From Amphritea japonica ATCC BAA-1530 (GTDB lineage Bacteria > Pseudomonadota > Gammaproteobacteria > Pseudomonadales > Balneatricaceae), in assembly GCF_016592435.1 (NCBI RefSeq), contig NZ_AP014545.1, positions 1,744,693-1,808,692 of the forward strand: DNA of 64,000 nt, given 5' to 3'. Shown piece by piece: positions 1 through 8,688 of this stretch. The notes under the pieces are model-generated. The model saw nothing but the letters and a program-made list of their open reading frames with translations, was not told where the DNA came from and made no database searches. Made by a program: the position numbers and the translations under genes. Positions within the stretch are counted from its first letter, which is position 1. Every line of letters starts with the position of its first letter.

Positions 1-61
1 AAAGCCCGCGGCGCCCGATGGGTGGAATAAATCTATTAATGATGACGGTGTAAAGTAAAAC

Positions 62-85
62 CCAGTGCTCAGGACTGGTTTTTTT
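62..85 (+). terminator. Rho-independent terminator of a gene upstream of the window
   Basis: A 5-bp stem CCAGT/ACTGG with a 7-nt loop is followed directly by seven T residues on the + strand. It would end a gene that enters the window from the left. All three + frames stay open to stops between 28 and 58, so the last codons of that gene cannot be assigned. The stem is short, but its placement just past the stops supports the call. Confidence 0.55.
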
Positions 86-124
86 CTTTCTAAAAGCCAG
101 AGTGGGTAAACGGATAAGTCTCTG

Positions 125-466
125 TTACAAGAACATGGCAATCTTTAAGGGTTTACTGTCGCCGAGCCACATAACGTATTTGGTGTGATCATCAAGATCG
201 TTTCCGGTTATTGGATGAAGAAAAACGGTCAGGCCGTTTCTATTCAGTGTCAGCCACGGCAGTACTTCACCAATCTTTTTAGCATCAAAGGAGAGTTGGC
301 AGCTCCACTCGGTGTGCGGTCCAACCGGTTTTTGATGAATCCTTCCCATAGACACGCCCAGGACGGCATGGGCTTGTTGACATAATTCAGTCGCCTGGTC
401 GAGGCTCTGTGCGTCGAAATAGACGTGAGCATGATAGGCTGAAATCTCTGTAGATGTTTGTGTCAT
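125..466 (-). CDS. DOPA 4,5-dioxygenase family protein
   Basis: This 113-residue protein matches the small ferredoxin-like-fold DOPA 4,5-dioxygenase family in length and layout. It has an N-terminal HAHVYFD strand, a central Gly-Pro-His-Thr segment (PVGPHTEW), and a C-terminal LHPITGND segment. In plants and fungi the family cleaves L-DOPA in an extradiol reaction, with the two His-containing strands binding the metal. Bacterial members are widespread and their substrate is usually unknown. The gene stands alone, antisense to the terminator at its left and divergent from the GlcG-like gene at 661. Family assignment is fairly sure; the substrate is not inferable. Confidence 0.75.
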   Translation of the reverse strand: MTQTSTEISAYHAHVYFDAQSLDQATELCQQAHAVLGVSMGRIHQKPVGPHTEWSCQLSFDAKKIGEVLPWLTLNRNGLTVFLHPITGNDLDDHTKYVMWLGDSKPLKIAMFL

Positions 467-660
467 GGTAATACCTGAATTTGTCGGCGGTGGCAGATCA
501 TAGATGAATGCGATTTATTGAAGCAATTATTATCGTATAACTAAAGCGCAGCAGGCAATAACAGTCAGGTAATAAAAGATCATGGCGGAGGGCCTTTGAC
601 GCAGGAAGGCCACAGGATATAGTGTGTCATGTTAAATTTCAGAGATCATAGGAATGCTAA

Positions 661-1089
661 ATGAATAAGACCCATGTACAGGTATCACTGACACTGGATG
701 CTGCTTTGGTGATCGCTCAGGCGGCCATTAGTAAAGGCAATGAACTGGGCGTTAAACTAAATGCTGTAGTAGTTGATAGTGCCGGCAACAGGCTGGTTTC
801 GTTGAGAGAGCCGGGTGCTGCAATGCCGGCGATGGACTTTGCTGAAAAGAAAGCTTATACCGCTGCAAACTTTAAAATACCAACTGAGAAATGGTCTGCT
901 GTATTAGAGGGGCAGACTGTTCTTGCCAATGGTTTGGCGCAACATGAAAAAGTAGCGCTTTTTGGGGGTGGATTGCCGGTGTTGAGCGAAGGCGTTGTTG
1001 TCGGAGCTATAGGGGTTTCAGGTGGTAAGGTAGCCGAAGATATTCAGTGTGCTGAAGCGGGAATTGAAGCGCTTAATGCGCTTGCTTAA
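661..1089 (+). CDS. GlcG/HbpS family heme-binding protein
   Basis: This 142-residue protein belongs to the GlcG/HbpS (DUF336) family. It has the usual N-terminal LTLDAALVIAQAAI helix, the VVVDSAGNRLVSLRE strand-turn, a mid-protein YTAANF segment and the Gly-rich C-terminal strand GAIGVSGG. The length is normal. Members bind heme or act as small accessory proteins beside glycolate, redox or cobalamin genes; no such partner is adjacent here. No signal peptide is visible, so a cytoplasmic site is likely. The start ATG lies 60 nt after a GGCCTT/AAGGCC inverted repeat (591-611) whose role is unclear. Function beyond the family is unknown. Confidence 0.8.
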   Translation: MNKTHVQVSLTLDAALVIAQAAISKGNELGVKLNAVVVDSAGNRLVSLREPGAAMPAMDFAEKKAYTAANFKIPTEKWSAVLEGQTVLANGLAQHEKVALFGGGLPVLSEGVVVGAIGVSGGKVAEDIQCAEAGIEALNALA

Positions 1090-1146
1090 ACCGTAAGGAT
1101 CTTCTTTCATTACTGAGCAGAGCGGCAGAACGGGTCTTCAAAGCTG

Positions 1147-1180
1147 TAGTAGAAACTGACGCAATGGTCAGTTTCTACTA
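1147..1180. terminator. 14-bp perfect hairpin between convergent genes
   Basis: Two 14-nt arms (TAGTAGAAACTGAC and its exact complement) surround a 6-nt loop, between the GlcG-like stop at 1089 and the kinase stop at 1186. No T-run follows on either strand, so a classical intrinsic terminator is uncertain. A shared convergent terminator or 3' end stabiliser is the simplest reading. Confidence 0.4.
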
Positions 1181-1185
1181 AGGCT

Positions 1186-2430
1186 TCAGGCTGTACGGCT
1201 CTGTTCTCTGAGCTGTAGATACTTTTTACTGAGTCGGTCTTCTGTTGTGCAGATACTTAACAAATCATCGATGAAATGGTTAAGTGCACGCTGCTCAATC
1301 TGTTTGATCTGCTGCTGTTGTGTCTCATTGAGCATGTGATACATAGTAGCTGCACCAAAATCACCTACGATGATGTTGGCCTCCTCATCAAACAGGGCGT
1401 TATGCGCGTATAAGTCGCCATGGCACACCTGGTTCAGGTGTATATGTGCAAATACACTTTTCATTTGAGTAACAATTTTTTCAATTTGCTCAATGGTTAA
1501 AGTGAAGCCAAGTGGAAAGTTATCCCGTGTGCAGCTTTGAAAGCAGGGGGGTAAGCCTAAATTACTGTAGTGGGAAGGTATCAGCTCCATCAGTAATGCT
1601 AAATAGCCGCTTTCATTTACCTGTGCCAAAGACTTAACTAAATTCGGATGATGGCCCGCTTTCAGACAGGCTTGTAATTCGTCTTTTGGGTAGCCGTCAC
1701 TGGTGATCTGTCCCTTAAATACTTTAACGGCAATTTCATCAGGGAAATTAGACGGTTGTTCATTCCAGTGAGCCTTTGAAATAATGCCTGACGCGCCGCG
1801 GCCAAGGATCTCTTGTAATGAGTAGCTGGATGATGGTATTTCTGGAACTGAGTGGGTATTTTCATCTGACAGGCTAAATGGGTTGCCCGAAAAGGCCAGC
1901 CATGCGAGTTTAGGCAGATTTAGCAATTGATCCGGGCACTCAGCTAACTGGTTAGCTGAAATACGCACTAACTCAAGGTTTTTCGACTGAGCTAATGTTT
2001 GAGGCAGCTGTGTTAAACGATTACCCGCTAACGCCAGTTTCTGCAGTCGGGGGCGCTCGCCTAAAGAGTCAGGTAGTGTGCTTATCTGATTGTCGGTTAG
2101 AATGAGCCAGCGTAACTCTGTCGGCAATGAATTCTCAGGAACATGGCCAATTTTGTTTGATTTAAACCCTATCATCTCTAAGCTGGCACATTGCCCGAGC
2201 GCTTCCGGCAATGTTTCAAAATGATTGTTTGATGCAAATAATATTTTAAGCTTTCGCAGCTGAGCGAGTTCTTTTGGTAATGAGGTCAGCTCGTTGTTGG
2301 AAAGGTCAAGAATTTCTAAGGTATCAGCAAGAGATAGGATTTCCAGAGGGAACGATGTTAGGTTTTCTGATAATGTTAAGTGCTGAATGCCTGATAATTT
2401 GCCAGATTTAAGTTCAGAAAGCGTATGCAA
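1186..2430 (-). CDS. Leucine-rich repeat protein kinase
   Basis: This 414-residue protein has two halves. Residues about 12-185 form roughly seven to eight leucine-rich repeats of about 23 residues (pattern LxxLxLxxNxLxxLP, for example LDLSNNELTSLP). Residues about 203-395 form a eukaryotic-like protein kinase domain: glycine loop GRGASG at 210-215, ATP lysine K236 in AVKVF, catalytic HGDLYAHN at 337-344 (D339, N344) and DFG at 357-359. The catalytic loop has HGD in place of HRD, and Tyr instead of the usual Lys two residues after Asp. No signal peptide or membrane segment is seen, so it should act in the cytoplasm. The C-lobe is short. It diverges from the Rho paralogue at 2713. An active Ser/Thr kinase is likely from the conserved K/D/N/DFG set; the target is unknown. 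Confidence 0.85.
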   Translation of the reverse strand: MHTLSELKSGKLSGIQHLTLSENLTSFPLEILSLADTLEILDLSNNELTSLPKELAQLRKLKILFASNNHFETLPEALGQCASLEMIGFKSNKIGHVPENSLPTELRWLILTDNQISTLPDSLGERPRLQKLALAGNRLTQLPQTLAQSKNLELVRISANQLAECPDQLLNLPKLAWLAFSGNPFSLSDENTHSVPEIPSSSYSLQEILGRGASGIISKAHWNEQPSNFPDEIAVKVFKGQITSDGYPKDELQACLKAGHHPNLVKSLAQVNESGYLALLMELIPSHYSNLGLPPCFQSCTRDNFPLGFTLTIEQIEKIVTQMKSVFAHIHLNQVCHGDLYAHNALFDEEANIIVGDFGAATMYHMLNETQQQQIKQIEQRALNHFIDDLLSICTTEDRLSKKYLQLREQSRTA

Positions 2431-2712
2431 AATGGTAAGTTCCTGCTGAAGTTAACTACAAAAAATTACGCTAGTTTACTAGAAAAAAGATCAATGAGTG
2501 TAGTCTGGTCGTCGAGAGAATTGTAAATATAGCTATTTATGTTTGTCCGACGGAATTGGCTGGCTGTAGCCGCTTGTCACAAGTAACTAACCAGTCATTT
2601 TTCTGTTTAAATGTTTACCCGCTCTACATGCCCGTTAATAAGAGTAATAGTTACATCACAATAGTTTATTTAATCCAAAACCCCTGATTCTGAAGAGCTA
2701 TAAACCGACACT

Positions 2713-3669
2713 ATGACCAGAAAAATATTGTCTTTGAAAACAAAGAGAAACAAAGACACAAAACCTGTGGATGACGAGACCCGGGACGAGTGTCAGGGTG
2801 ACCCGGAAAAACGTTTTATGAGTGGTGTCGCTATCCATCCTGCTCCGCAGATCTGTCTGGAGTCGGGTTCTCAACAACTCTCTATGCGAGCGATGGATCT
2901 GATCACGCCCATCGGAATGGGGCAGCGGGGGCTGATTGTTGCTCCGCCAGGGTCTGGAAAAACCACTACGTTAAAGCATATTTGTCAGGCAGTGGGTAAG
3001 GCTTATCCCGAGATAAAGCTATACGCGTTACTTATTGATGAGCGTCCGGAAGAGGTGACCGATTTTAAGCGTAGCGTGACGGCACAAGTGCATGCCTCAT
3101 CTTCGGATGAAAGCTATGCTCAACATGTCCGTGTAGCAAATGACCTGCTTAAAGTTGCCCGAAAAGAAGCGGGTGAAGGTCATGATGTAATGATTGTGAT
3201 TGATTCTCTCACAAGGCTTTCGCGTGTACATAATGCAGAGCGGAAGAGTAGTGGCCGGACGATGTCGGGTGGGGTTGATGCCAGAGCGTTAGAGATCCCC
3301 CGGAAACTGTTTGGTGCAGCCAGAAATATTGAGAATGGCGGATCGCTTACGATTTTGGCGACCGTGCTTGTCGATACAGGAAGCCGGATGGATCAGGTCA
3401 TATTTGAAGAGTTCAAAGGCACCGGTAACATGGAAATTGTTCTATCACGGGAGATTGCTAATTACCGGGTTTTTCCCGCACTGGATATTGCCAAAAGCAG
3501 CACCCGGCGGGAGGAGCTTCTGTTGAATGCGAAAGATATTCAAAACATCAGGGCATTGCGAAGGGGGCTCACACATCTTAAGCCTGTCGAGGGAGCCAGA
3601 AAGCTGGTTGAATTATTAGAGCAGTTTCCAACAAACGCAGAGCTGTTGAGCGCTACCTCAAGCGATTAG
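2713..3669 (+). CDS. Rho-like transcription termination ATPase lacking the N-terminal RNA-binding domain
   Basis: This 318-residue protein aligns with the C-terminal two thirds of Rho, which is about 420 residues long. Motifs seen: GMGQRGLIVAPPGSGKT (Walker A, K83), LLIDERPEEVTD (107-117), IDSLTRLSRVHN (163-174), GGVDARALE (Q-loop region), DTGSRMDQVIFEEFKGTGN (R-loop) and RVFPALDIAKSSTR. The N-terminal helix bundle and the cold-shock OB fold that give Rho its primary RNA site are absent; only about 36 basic/polar residues precede the ATPase core. Rho's usual PPKAGKT is PPGSGKT here. It is a paralogue, since the essential Rho would need the OB domain. It may form a hexamer, modulate Rho, or act as a separate ATPase; this is inference. 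Neighbouring DUF2164 gene follows at 55 nt. Confidence 0.85.
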   Translation: MTRKILSLKTKRNKDTKPVDDETRDECQGDPEKRFMSGVAIHPAPQICLESGSQQLSMRAMDLITPIGMGQRGLIVAPPGSGKTTTLKHICQAVGKAYPEIKLYALLIDERPEEVTDFKRSVTAQVHASSSDESYAQHVRVANDLLKVARKEAGEGHDVMIVIDSLTRLSRVHNAERKSSGRTMSGGVDARALEIPRKLFGAARNIENGGSLTILATVLVDTGSRMDQVIFEEFKGTGNMEIVLSREIANYRVFPALDIAKSSTRREELLLNAKDIQNIRALRRGLTHLKPVEGARKLVELLEQFPTNAELLSATSSD

Positions 3670-3723
3670 ACACAGTGATATTACTATTTGACCTTTCATG
3701 GTTACCTCTGGATGAGAGAGAGT

Positions 3724-3969
3724 ATGAGCGAGATTAAATTTACCAAAGACGAGACCGATCAGATCGTGGCGAAGGTGAAGGCCTACTTCAATGATGAGCT
3801 GGGGCATGAAATCGGTGGCTTCGAGGCGGAGTTTCTGATCGATTTTTTTGCGAAAGAGATAGGCCCTCAATTCTATAATCGTGGTTTATCTGATGCGCAG
3901 AGGTTGTTCGCAGAAAAGTCTGATGAGTTGGGGTATTTGATTGATGAGCTTGAAAAGCCAACGCTCTGA
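3724..3969 (+). CDS. DUF2164 family protein
   Basis: This 81-residue protein resembles DUF2164: an N-terminal FTKDE segment, KAYFNDELGHEIGGFEAEFL, then FFAKEIGPQFYNRGLSDAQ and an acidic tail. The start chosen is the ATG at 3724, preceded by a GAGAGAG ribosome site; an upstream in-frame extension to 3688 lacks one. DUF2164 proteins are short, cytoplasmic and of unknown role, found singly in many gammaproteobacteria. It lies 55 nt behind the Rho paralogue and could be co-transcribed with it. Confidence 0.8.
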   Translation: MSEIKFTKDETDQIVAKVKAYFNDELGHEIGGFEAEFLIDFFAKEIGPQFYNRGLSDAQRLFAEKSDELGYLIDELEKPTL

Positions 3970-4043
3970 CGTTGCTGAGATCATTCTGGTATTTGTCAGC
4001 TGCACCAGAGGCATCATAATTGACGCAGGTAATAAATGAGATC

Positions 4044-4574
4044 ATGAATATCCGGCTAGCTAGTAGTAAGGATCGCGCTGGTATCCAGCGTGTGTATCAG
4101 TCTGCCTTTTCTGAAGATGAGGCTATCATCGTTTCAGAACTGGCGGTTGAATTGATTGATGAAAATGCTACCCCGCCGATATTCTCGTTTGTTGCCGAAG
4201 CAGCAGGGGAGATCATCGGTCATGTTGCATTCAGTCCAGTCAAAAGTGATGACGCTGAAAACTTCCTTGGCTATATTTTAGCGCCACTGGCTGTCCATCC
4301 AGATTATCAAAAGCGCGAGGTTGGCTCGCAATTAATTGCTCAGGGCATGCAACAGATATCAAGTATGGAGGTCCATGTTGTTTTTGTTTATGGGGATCCT
4401 GGGTATTACAGTCGTTTTGGTTTCAGCGCTGAACCGGCCTGCCAATACGCACCAGGATACCCGTTGGAATATCCATTCGGCTGGCAAGCAAAAGTATTGA
4501 GTAAGTATGAAACTGATAAATCGCCGCTAGCGATAACCTGTGTGGCCCCTTTGTGTGACCCCGATTTATGGTAA
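4044..4574 (+). CDS. GNAT family N-acetyltransferase
   Basis: A YhbS-like GNAT of 176 residues. It shows the MNIRLAS start typical of the family, a central strand LAPLAVHPDYQKREVGSQLI (acetyl-CoA motif A, with the usual Gln-x-x-Gly-x-Gly loop degenerate), and GDPGYYSRFGF near the C-terminus, which is characteristic of the YhbS group. It should transfer acetyl from acetyl-CoA to an amine; the substrate is unknown. The ATG at 4044 matches family starts. A TTG at 4020 has a better-spaced AGAGG and would add eight residues, so the start is uncertain. Confidence 0.8.
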   Translation: MNIRLASSKDRAGIQRVYQSAFSEDEAIIVSELAVELIDENATPPIFSFVAEAAGEIIGHVAFSPVKSDDAENFLGYILAPLAVHPDYQKREVGSQLIAQGMQQISSMEVHVVFVYGDPGYYSRFGFSAEPACQYAPGYPLEYPFGWQAKVLSKYETDKSPLAITCVAPLCDPDLW

Positions 4575-4731
4575 GTGGTCTTTAGCGCTGACTGACAGCT
4601 CAGCAAAATCGCTATTGATCTTCATTGATGAGAAATCGCTCAACGATAAGCTTTAAGTTTGCGCTTAAATCTCCGCAATCATCTGGCTGATCTGCTAAAC
4701 TCGCGCCTATTCTAATGTATGGATATTGGTT

Positions 4732-5940
4732 ATGAGTTTCGCGTCATTTGGTTTGAATCCCGCTTTACTGCAGGCTATTGAAAGTAAGGGTTATAGTCAG
4801 CCGACCCCGATTCAGTCAGAAGCGATTCCTGCCATCCTGAACCGACAGGATGTGATGGCCGGGGCTCAGACAGGTACCGGCAAGACAGCCGCGTTTGCAT
4901 TGCCAATCCTTCATTTGTTAGAGGCTTCAGAAGAGGTCAATGCTCGTGTGCAGGCGTTGGTGTTAACGCCAACCCGGGAGCTGGCTCAGCAAGTGGGTAA
5001 GAGCTTCCAGCAATATGGCGCGCATACATCACTACGTACGGTAGTCGCTTATGGTGGTGTGAGTATCAACAATCAACTCAGTGTGGTTAAGCAAGGGGTG
5101 GATATTCTGGTCGCCACGCCTGGGCGATTGATTGATCTGCTTGGTCGTCAGGCGATTGATCTGAGTTGTTTGTCGTTCTTTGTCCTGGATGAAGCTGACC
5201 GGATGCTGGATATGGGGTTTATAGATGATATTAAGCGCATCCTCCGATCCGTACCGGAAACCCGTCAAACGCTATTATTCTCAGCAACATTTGATGACGC
5301 CATTTTTAAACTCAGTCAAAAGTTATTACATGATCCGGCTTTGATTGAGGTAGATCAGCGGAATGCAACGGCCAGTCAGGTCGAACAGATTGCCTACGAA
5401 GTTGATAAGCACCGTAAACGTGAAATCACCTCTTTTCTTATTGGCTCTAAAAACTGGCAGCAGGTACTGATCTTCACCCGGACCAAAAAAAGTGCAGATG
5501 ATCTGGCCAAAGAGATGTGCAAAGATGGCTTAAAAACGGAAGCGATACACGGCGATAAGTCACAAGGGGCGCGTGAACGTGCATTGGAAGGGTTTAAAGA
5601 TGGCTCAATTCGGGTGCTGGTGGCGACGGATGTTGCTTCACGTGGGTTAGATATTCCGCAGCTCAGTTATGTTATTAATTACGAGTTACCGCACAACGCT
5701 GAAGACTATATTCATCGTATTGGCCGTACCGGACGGGCGGGCGAAACGGGGCTGGCTATTTCCTTGCTCAGTGCTGATGAAACCTGGTTACTGGATGAGA
5801 TACATAAAATTATCGACACCCGGCTAATGCAGCAATGGTTACCAGGATATGAACCTAGTCTTGAACAGGATTTTGCTCAAAAGCCTAAGGCCGGGCGCGG
5901 GAATCGAAATAAAAACCGGGGTCGATCACGACGACGTTAG
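4732..5940 (+). CDS. rhlE: DEAD-box ATP-dependent RNA helicase, RhlE type
   Basis: A 402-residue DEAD-box helicase. The first RecA domain carries the Q motif (GYSQPTPIQ), AQTGTGKT, PTRELAQQ, ATPGRLID, VLDEADRMLDMGF and the SAT motif. The second has IFTRTK, the VATDVASRGLDIP motif and HRIGRTGR. The tail is a short basic Arg/Asn/Gly segment typical of RhlE and suited to RNA binding. RhlE-type helicases remodel structured RNA in ribosome assembly or RNA decay, often at low temperature. The ATG at 4732 is preferred over a TTG two codons upstream. The gene appears monocistronic, 157 nt after the GNAT. Distinguishing RhlE from other small DEAD proteins rests on the LDMGF motif and the short basic tail. 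Confidence 0.85.
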   Translation: MSFASFGLNPALLQAIESKGYSQPTPIQSEAIPAILNRQDVMAGAQTGTGKTAAFALPILHLLEASEEVNARVQALVLTPTRELAQQVGKSFQQYGAHTSLRTVVAYGGVSINNQLSVVKQGVDILVATPGRLIDLLGRQAIDLSCLSFFVLDEADRMLDMGFIDDIKRILRSVPETRQTLLFSATFDDAIFKLSQKLLHDPALIEVDQRNATASQVEQIAYEVDKHRKREITSFLIGSKNWQQVLIFTRTKKSADDLAKEMCKDGLKTEAIHGDKSQGARERALEGFKDGSIRVLVATDVASRGLDIPQLSYVINYELPHNAEDYIHRIGRTGRAGETGLAISLLSADETWLLDEIHKIIDTRLMQQWLPGYEPSLEQDFAQKPKAGRGNRNKNRGRSRRR

Positions 5941-5977
5941 GATGTGCTTGAATCTGTAAGGTTGGGAGGTTTGGCTG

Positions 5978-6301
5978 ATGTTGCAAAATTTTCTTTTCTT
6001 ATTAATTGTTTCGCTTCCCGTTGTTGGCTTTATCTCGATGTGCCGTTCATTCCTCTGTGCATACCGAAGTTATAAAGCTAGCAAAGTAATCCAGGTCATT
6101 ATTTGTGCTGCCTTTGTCTTCATAATGCTAGCCGTGCTGGCGTTCGATCTGGTGGTGCTGTTTGGTTATGGCGTTGCGCATACCGGGAAAAACAGCACAA
6201 ATGATTTCATTGTTCTCATGGTTACTGTCATTCCTACTTATGCCGCCGCTTATGGTCTCTGGCTAATATGTCGTTATATGGAAAAACCGGTGTTTAATTG
6301 A
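5978..6301 (+). CDS. Small integral membrane protein, unknown
   Basis: A 107-residue protein with three hydrophobic segments (about residues 2-24, 36-60 and 75-97), so probably an inner-membrane protein. A strong GGGAGG ribosome site sits 9 nt before the ATG. The gene starts 38 nt after the helicase and may share its transcript. No domain is recognised. Confidence 0.6.
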   Translation: MLQNFLFLLIVSLPVVGFISMCRSFLCAYRSYKASKVIQVIICAAFVFIMLAVLAFDLVVLFGYGVAHTGKNSTNDFIVLMVTVIPTYAAAYGLWLICRYMEKPVFN

Positions 6302-6449
6302 TTAAGAGGTAGGCCAGGCTTACCGACTTACCATAGTGAGATGTTTGCGGCAGGGGCGATGATTAAAGGTGCTGAAAATTTAGCCTTATGGATATGGAAT
6401 CATAAATACTTACTAGGTATCATAAGGTTATCGTATCGGAGACGTTTAT

Positions 6450-6788
6450 ATGAGTTACACTTTACCTTTGCCAGCCGAAAAGAAATTATTGGTAACGTAC
6501 CGGGTAGAGTCGGGCTGTCTTGGGCCTGAGGGTGAGTGTTACGTGCCTGCTTTTTGTGACTTCGCGCAAGGTAAGATTCAATCTTTTAATTCTGACTTTA
6601 TCGCCTGGAATATAATCTCCAGAGAAGACAAACAACAGCCTGAAATTCAATATAACCTTGCCAGTAAAAGAGTGAATAGCTCGCAGGCGACGCGTTACTT
6701 TGCGCTTTTCGGTCAAAGCCTGGAACAGTTTGAAGCGGATCTGGCTGAAAAGCTCGCAGAGCTGATCGATGAATTTATGGGGCACTGA
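6450..6788 (+). CDS. Conserved hypothetical protein
   Basis: A 112-residue soluble protein with no signal peptide or membrane segment and no recognised domain. It has a GGAG ribosome site before the ATG. Visible features are an N-terminal strand pattern (KKLLVTYRVESGCLGPEG), three cysteines in the first third, and an amphipathic acidic C-terminal helix. Codon use resembles its neighbours, so the gene looks real. The overlapping frame at 6341-6529 lacks a ribosome site and is rejected. Confidence 0.55.
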   Translation: MSYTLPLPAEKKLLVTYRVESGCLGPEGECYVPAFCDFAQGKIQSFNSDFIAWNIISREDKQQPEIQYNLASKRVNSSQATRYFALFGQSLEQFEADLAEKLAELIDEFMGH

Positions 6789-6926
6789 ACGGATCCTGCT
6801 GCCTAATATAAACTCTTATTACCTCTTCAATTTTATTCCTTGTTTGGCCTTTAGTTGACTCTCTTTATCTGATCTGTTCCTCTCTTCTTCTATAGCTAAA
6901 ATCGTTGGTGTAACAGGAAATACATA

Positions 6927-7844
6927 GTGCAGGATATTTTAGACGAAATTGTTGCAACAATCGGGGCTAGTGACAGCCGTGGTCAGCCGGCAAATTATAT
7001 ACCGCAGTTAGCCTGTATCGACCCTAATCAGTTTGCTATCACCGTAGCTATGGCTGATGGGCGTGTTTATAGTGCCGGCCACAGTAATCAACTGTTCTCT
7101 ATTCAGAGTATCTCTAAGGTTTTTACCTTGACGATTGCGTTAGGAAAGCTTGGGGATTCGGTCTGGTCTAAGGTAGGTCGTGAACCGTCTGGAGACCCTT
7201 TTAACTCTATTGTGCAGCTTGAGCATGAGCACGGAAAACCTAGAAATCCATTCATTAATGCGGGTGCGATAGCGATTGCCGATGCGATTCTTATGGGTCA
7301 TCAGCCGAAAGAAACATTGGCAGAAATTCTCCAGTTCGTCCGCTTTATTGCCGACGATGACAGCGTTAGTATCGATGATAAAGTTGCTCAGTCGGAATTG
7401 GCGACCGGGGATCGTAATGCTTCGTTAGCTCACTTTATGGCTTCTTTTGGTCGCCTGGATAACCCTGTCGATTGTGTTCTAGGGACTTATTTTCATCATT
7501 GCTCAATTGCGATGACGACTGAACAACTGGCGAAAGCAGGTTTGTTTTTGGTGGATGATGGCCGCAACCCGGTAACCGGTGCCCGGGTTGTGTCTCCACA
7601 ACGCGCCCGAAGAATTAATTCCCTGATGTTGATGTGCGGTCATTATGATGGCTCCGGTGAATTTGCCTTCCGTGTAGGCCTGCCCGGTAAGAGTGGTGTG
7701 GGCGGTGGTATCTTAGCGATCGCGCCAGGTAAAGCTTCGATCGGGGTGTGGTCCCCGGGGTTAGATGATGTTGGTAACAGTAAGCTGGGTACCGAGGCGC
7801 TGGAGAAGCTGGTGGAGCATACCGGCTGGTCTATTTTTGGTTAG
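6927..7844 (+). CDS. glsA: Glutaminase A
   Basis: A 305-residue serine-dependent beta-lactamase-fold glutaminase that hydrolyses L-glutamine to glutamate and ammonia in the cytoplasm. Visible signatures are the catalytic Ser61-x-x-Lys64 (QSISKVF), the [11 protein letters not shown] segment, [11 protein letters not shown], and the C-terminal [12 protein letters not shown] loop. Length is normal for the family (about 300-310). Translation begins at a GTG preceded by AGGA at 8 nt spacing. It lies 924 nt upstream of the convergent glutamine synthetase III gene, so glutamine synthesis and breakdown genes sit close together, though not in one operon. Confidence 0.93.
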   Translation: MQDILDEIVATIGASDSRGQPANYIPQLACIDPNQFAITVAMADGRVYSAGHSNQLFSIQSISKVFTLTIALGKLGDSVWSKVGREPSGDPFNSIVQLEHEHGKPRNPFINAGAIAIADAILMGHQPKETLAEILQFVRFIADDDSVSIDDKVAQSELATGDRNASLAHFMASFGRLDNPVDCVLGTYFHHCSIAMTTEQLAKAGLFLVDDGRNPVTGARVVSPQRARRINSLMLMCGHYDGSGEFAFRVGLPGKSGVGGGILAIAPGKASIGVWSPGLDDVGNSKLGTEALEKLVEHTGWSIFG

Positions 7845-7990
7845 TAAAGTGTAAGCTGCCATTTACGCTGAAAATTAGTGAATCTCCTGAGTGATTTGTG
7901 CTCATACGTGTTAAAGTGCGCCGATTATTACTGGCATTATCTGGCAGCTGCTAAGTTACCGGCAAGCCTGTTTCACTTTATGGAATCATT

Positions 7991-8281
7991 ATGAAAAAGA
8001 CGTTTAAGTTGTCTCACCCAAAGCTGGCTGTTGCAAGGCATGTTGATGCAATCAAACACGAAGTTAAAAAGTACATAAAAAGAGAGCGTAATAAGGCGCT
8101 GTCTGAGGGTGTTGATTACTGGGATTTTGATTGCCGCTTTGGTGCAGATGAAGCGTCGAGTGAAGTCATTCATCTTTCAGAAATTAGTAAATATATTACG
8201 CAGGCTGAAGCAGATCAGGTCGAGTCTTTTTATTTAGAAATCATGGCTAAGCCGGGGTATCGCAACCAAAAAGCAGATTGA
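7991..8281 (+). CDS. DUF6172 family protein
   Basis: A 96-residue soluble protein that resembles DUF6172 members: KKTFKLSHPKLAVARHVDAI at the start, a basic KKYIKRERNKAL helix, then DYWDFDCRFG and an acidic middle. The highly charged composition suggests a nucleic-acid or ribosome-associated role, but none is established. It is preceded by about 145 nt without a gene and followed by another short conserved gene at 8356. Family name is from memory of its N-terminal pattern. Confidence 0.65.
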   Translation: MKKTFKLSHPKLAVARHVDAIKHEVKKYIKRERNKALSEGVDYWDFDCRFGADEASSEVIHLSEISKYITQAEADQVESFYLEIMAKPGYRNQKAD

Positions 8282-8355
8282 GCTGTTTGTAGGACTTGTA
8301 CTCAGAAACGCAGCTTGCATATTGATACTCAATGAACACATATCAGGGGCGCTCT

Positions 8356-8640
8356 ATGAATTTGGATAAAGCAAAAAAGCGTATTGCTAAGTACGTCAAG
8401 AAAGGTTTCAAAGGCTATCCGCAAATAGCGCTGAGTTATTTTGGTGAGACCTCTGATATTGCTACCCAGGTGAGTGTTCAGTTTGTGTTAGAAGAGGGGG
8501 CTGAGGTTCAGGAGCAGCGCTTCAGCGGTGAAACTGATGTCAGAGAAGATGATGTTATTCAATCTGCTATCGTGAAAATTATAGAGCGTGCTGAAGTTCA
8601 AACGGTATTGGTGTCCGATACTGTCTTAATTCTTGAATAA
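8356..8640 (+). CDS. Conserved hypothetical protein (gammaproteobacterial)
   Basis: A 94-residue protein beginning MNLDKAKKRIAKYVKKGFKG, a strongly basic helix, followed by alternating beta-strand segments and an acidic second half. The ATG at 8356 has a well-placed AGGGG 7 nt upstream; an in-frame ATG at 8332 would add eight residues without a ribosome site. Similar proteins occur in other marine gammaproteobacteria, but no function is known to me. It ends just before the bidirectional terminator at 8689. Confidence 0.65.
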   Translation: MNLDKAKKRIAKYVKKGFKGYPQIALSYFGETSDIATQVSVQFVLEEGAEVQEQRFSGETDVREDDVIQSAIVKIIERAEVQTVLVSDTVLILE

Positions 8641-8688
8641 TTTAGACATTTTTTAGTAGTCTCTCAAACCGCTAATTTTCTATACACG

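Noticed and set aside
1-58. End of a protein gene entering the window
   Set aside because: All three + frames are open to a stop between 28 and 58, so the frame and product cannot be decided; only the terminator is kept.
6341-6529. 62-codon + strand ORF overlapping the hypothetical gene at 6450
   Set aside because: No ribosome site; the 6450 frame has one and better composition.
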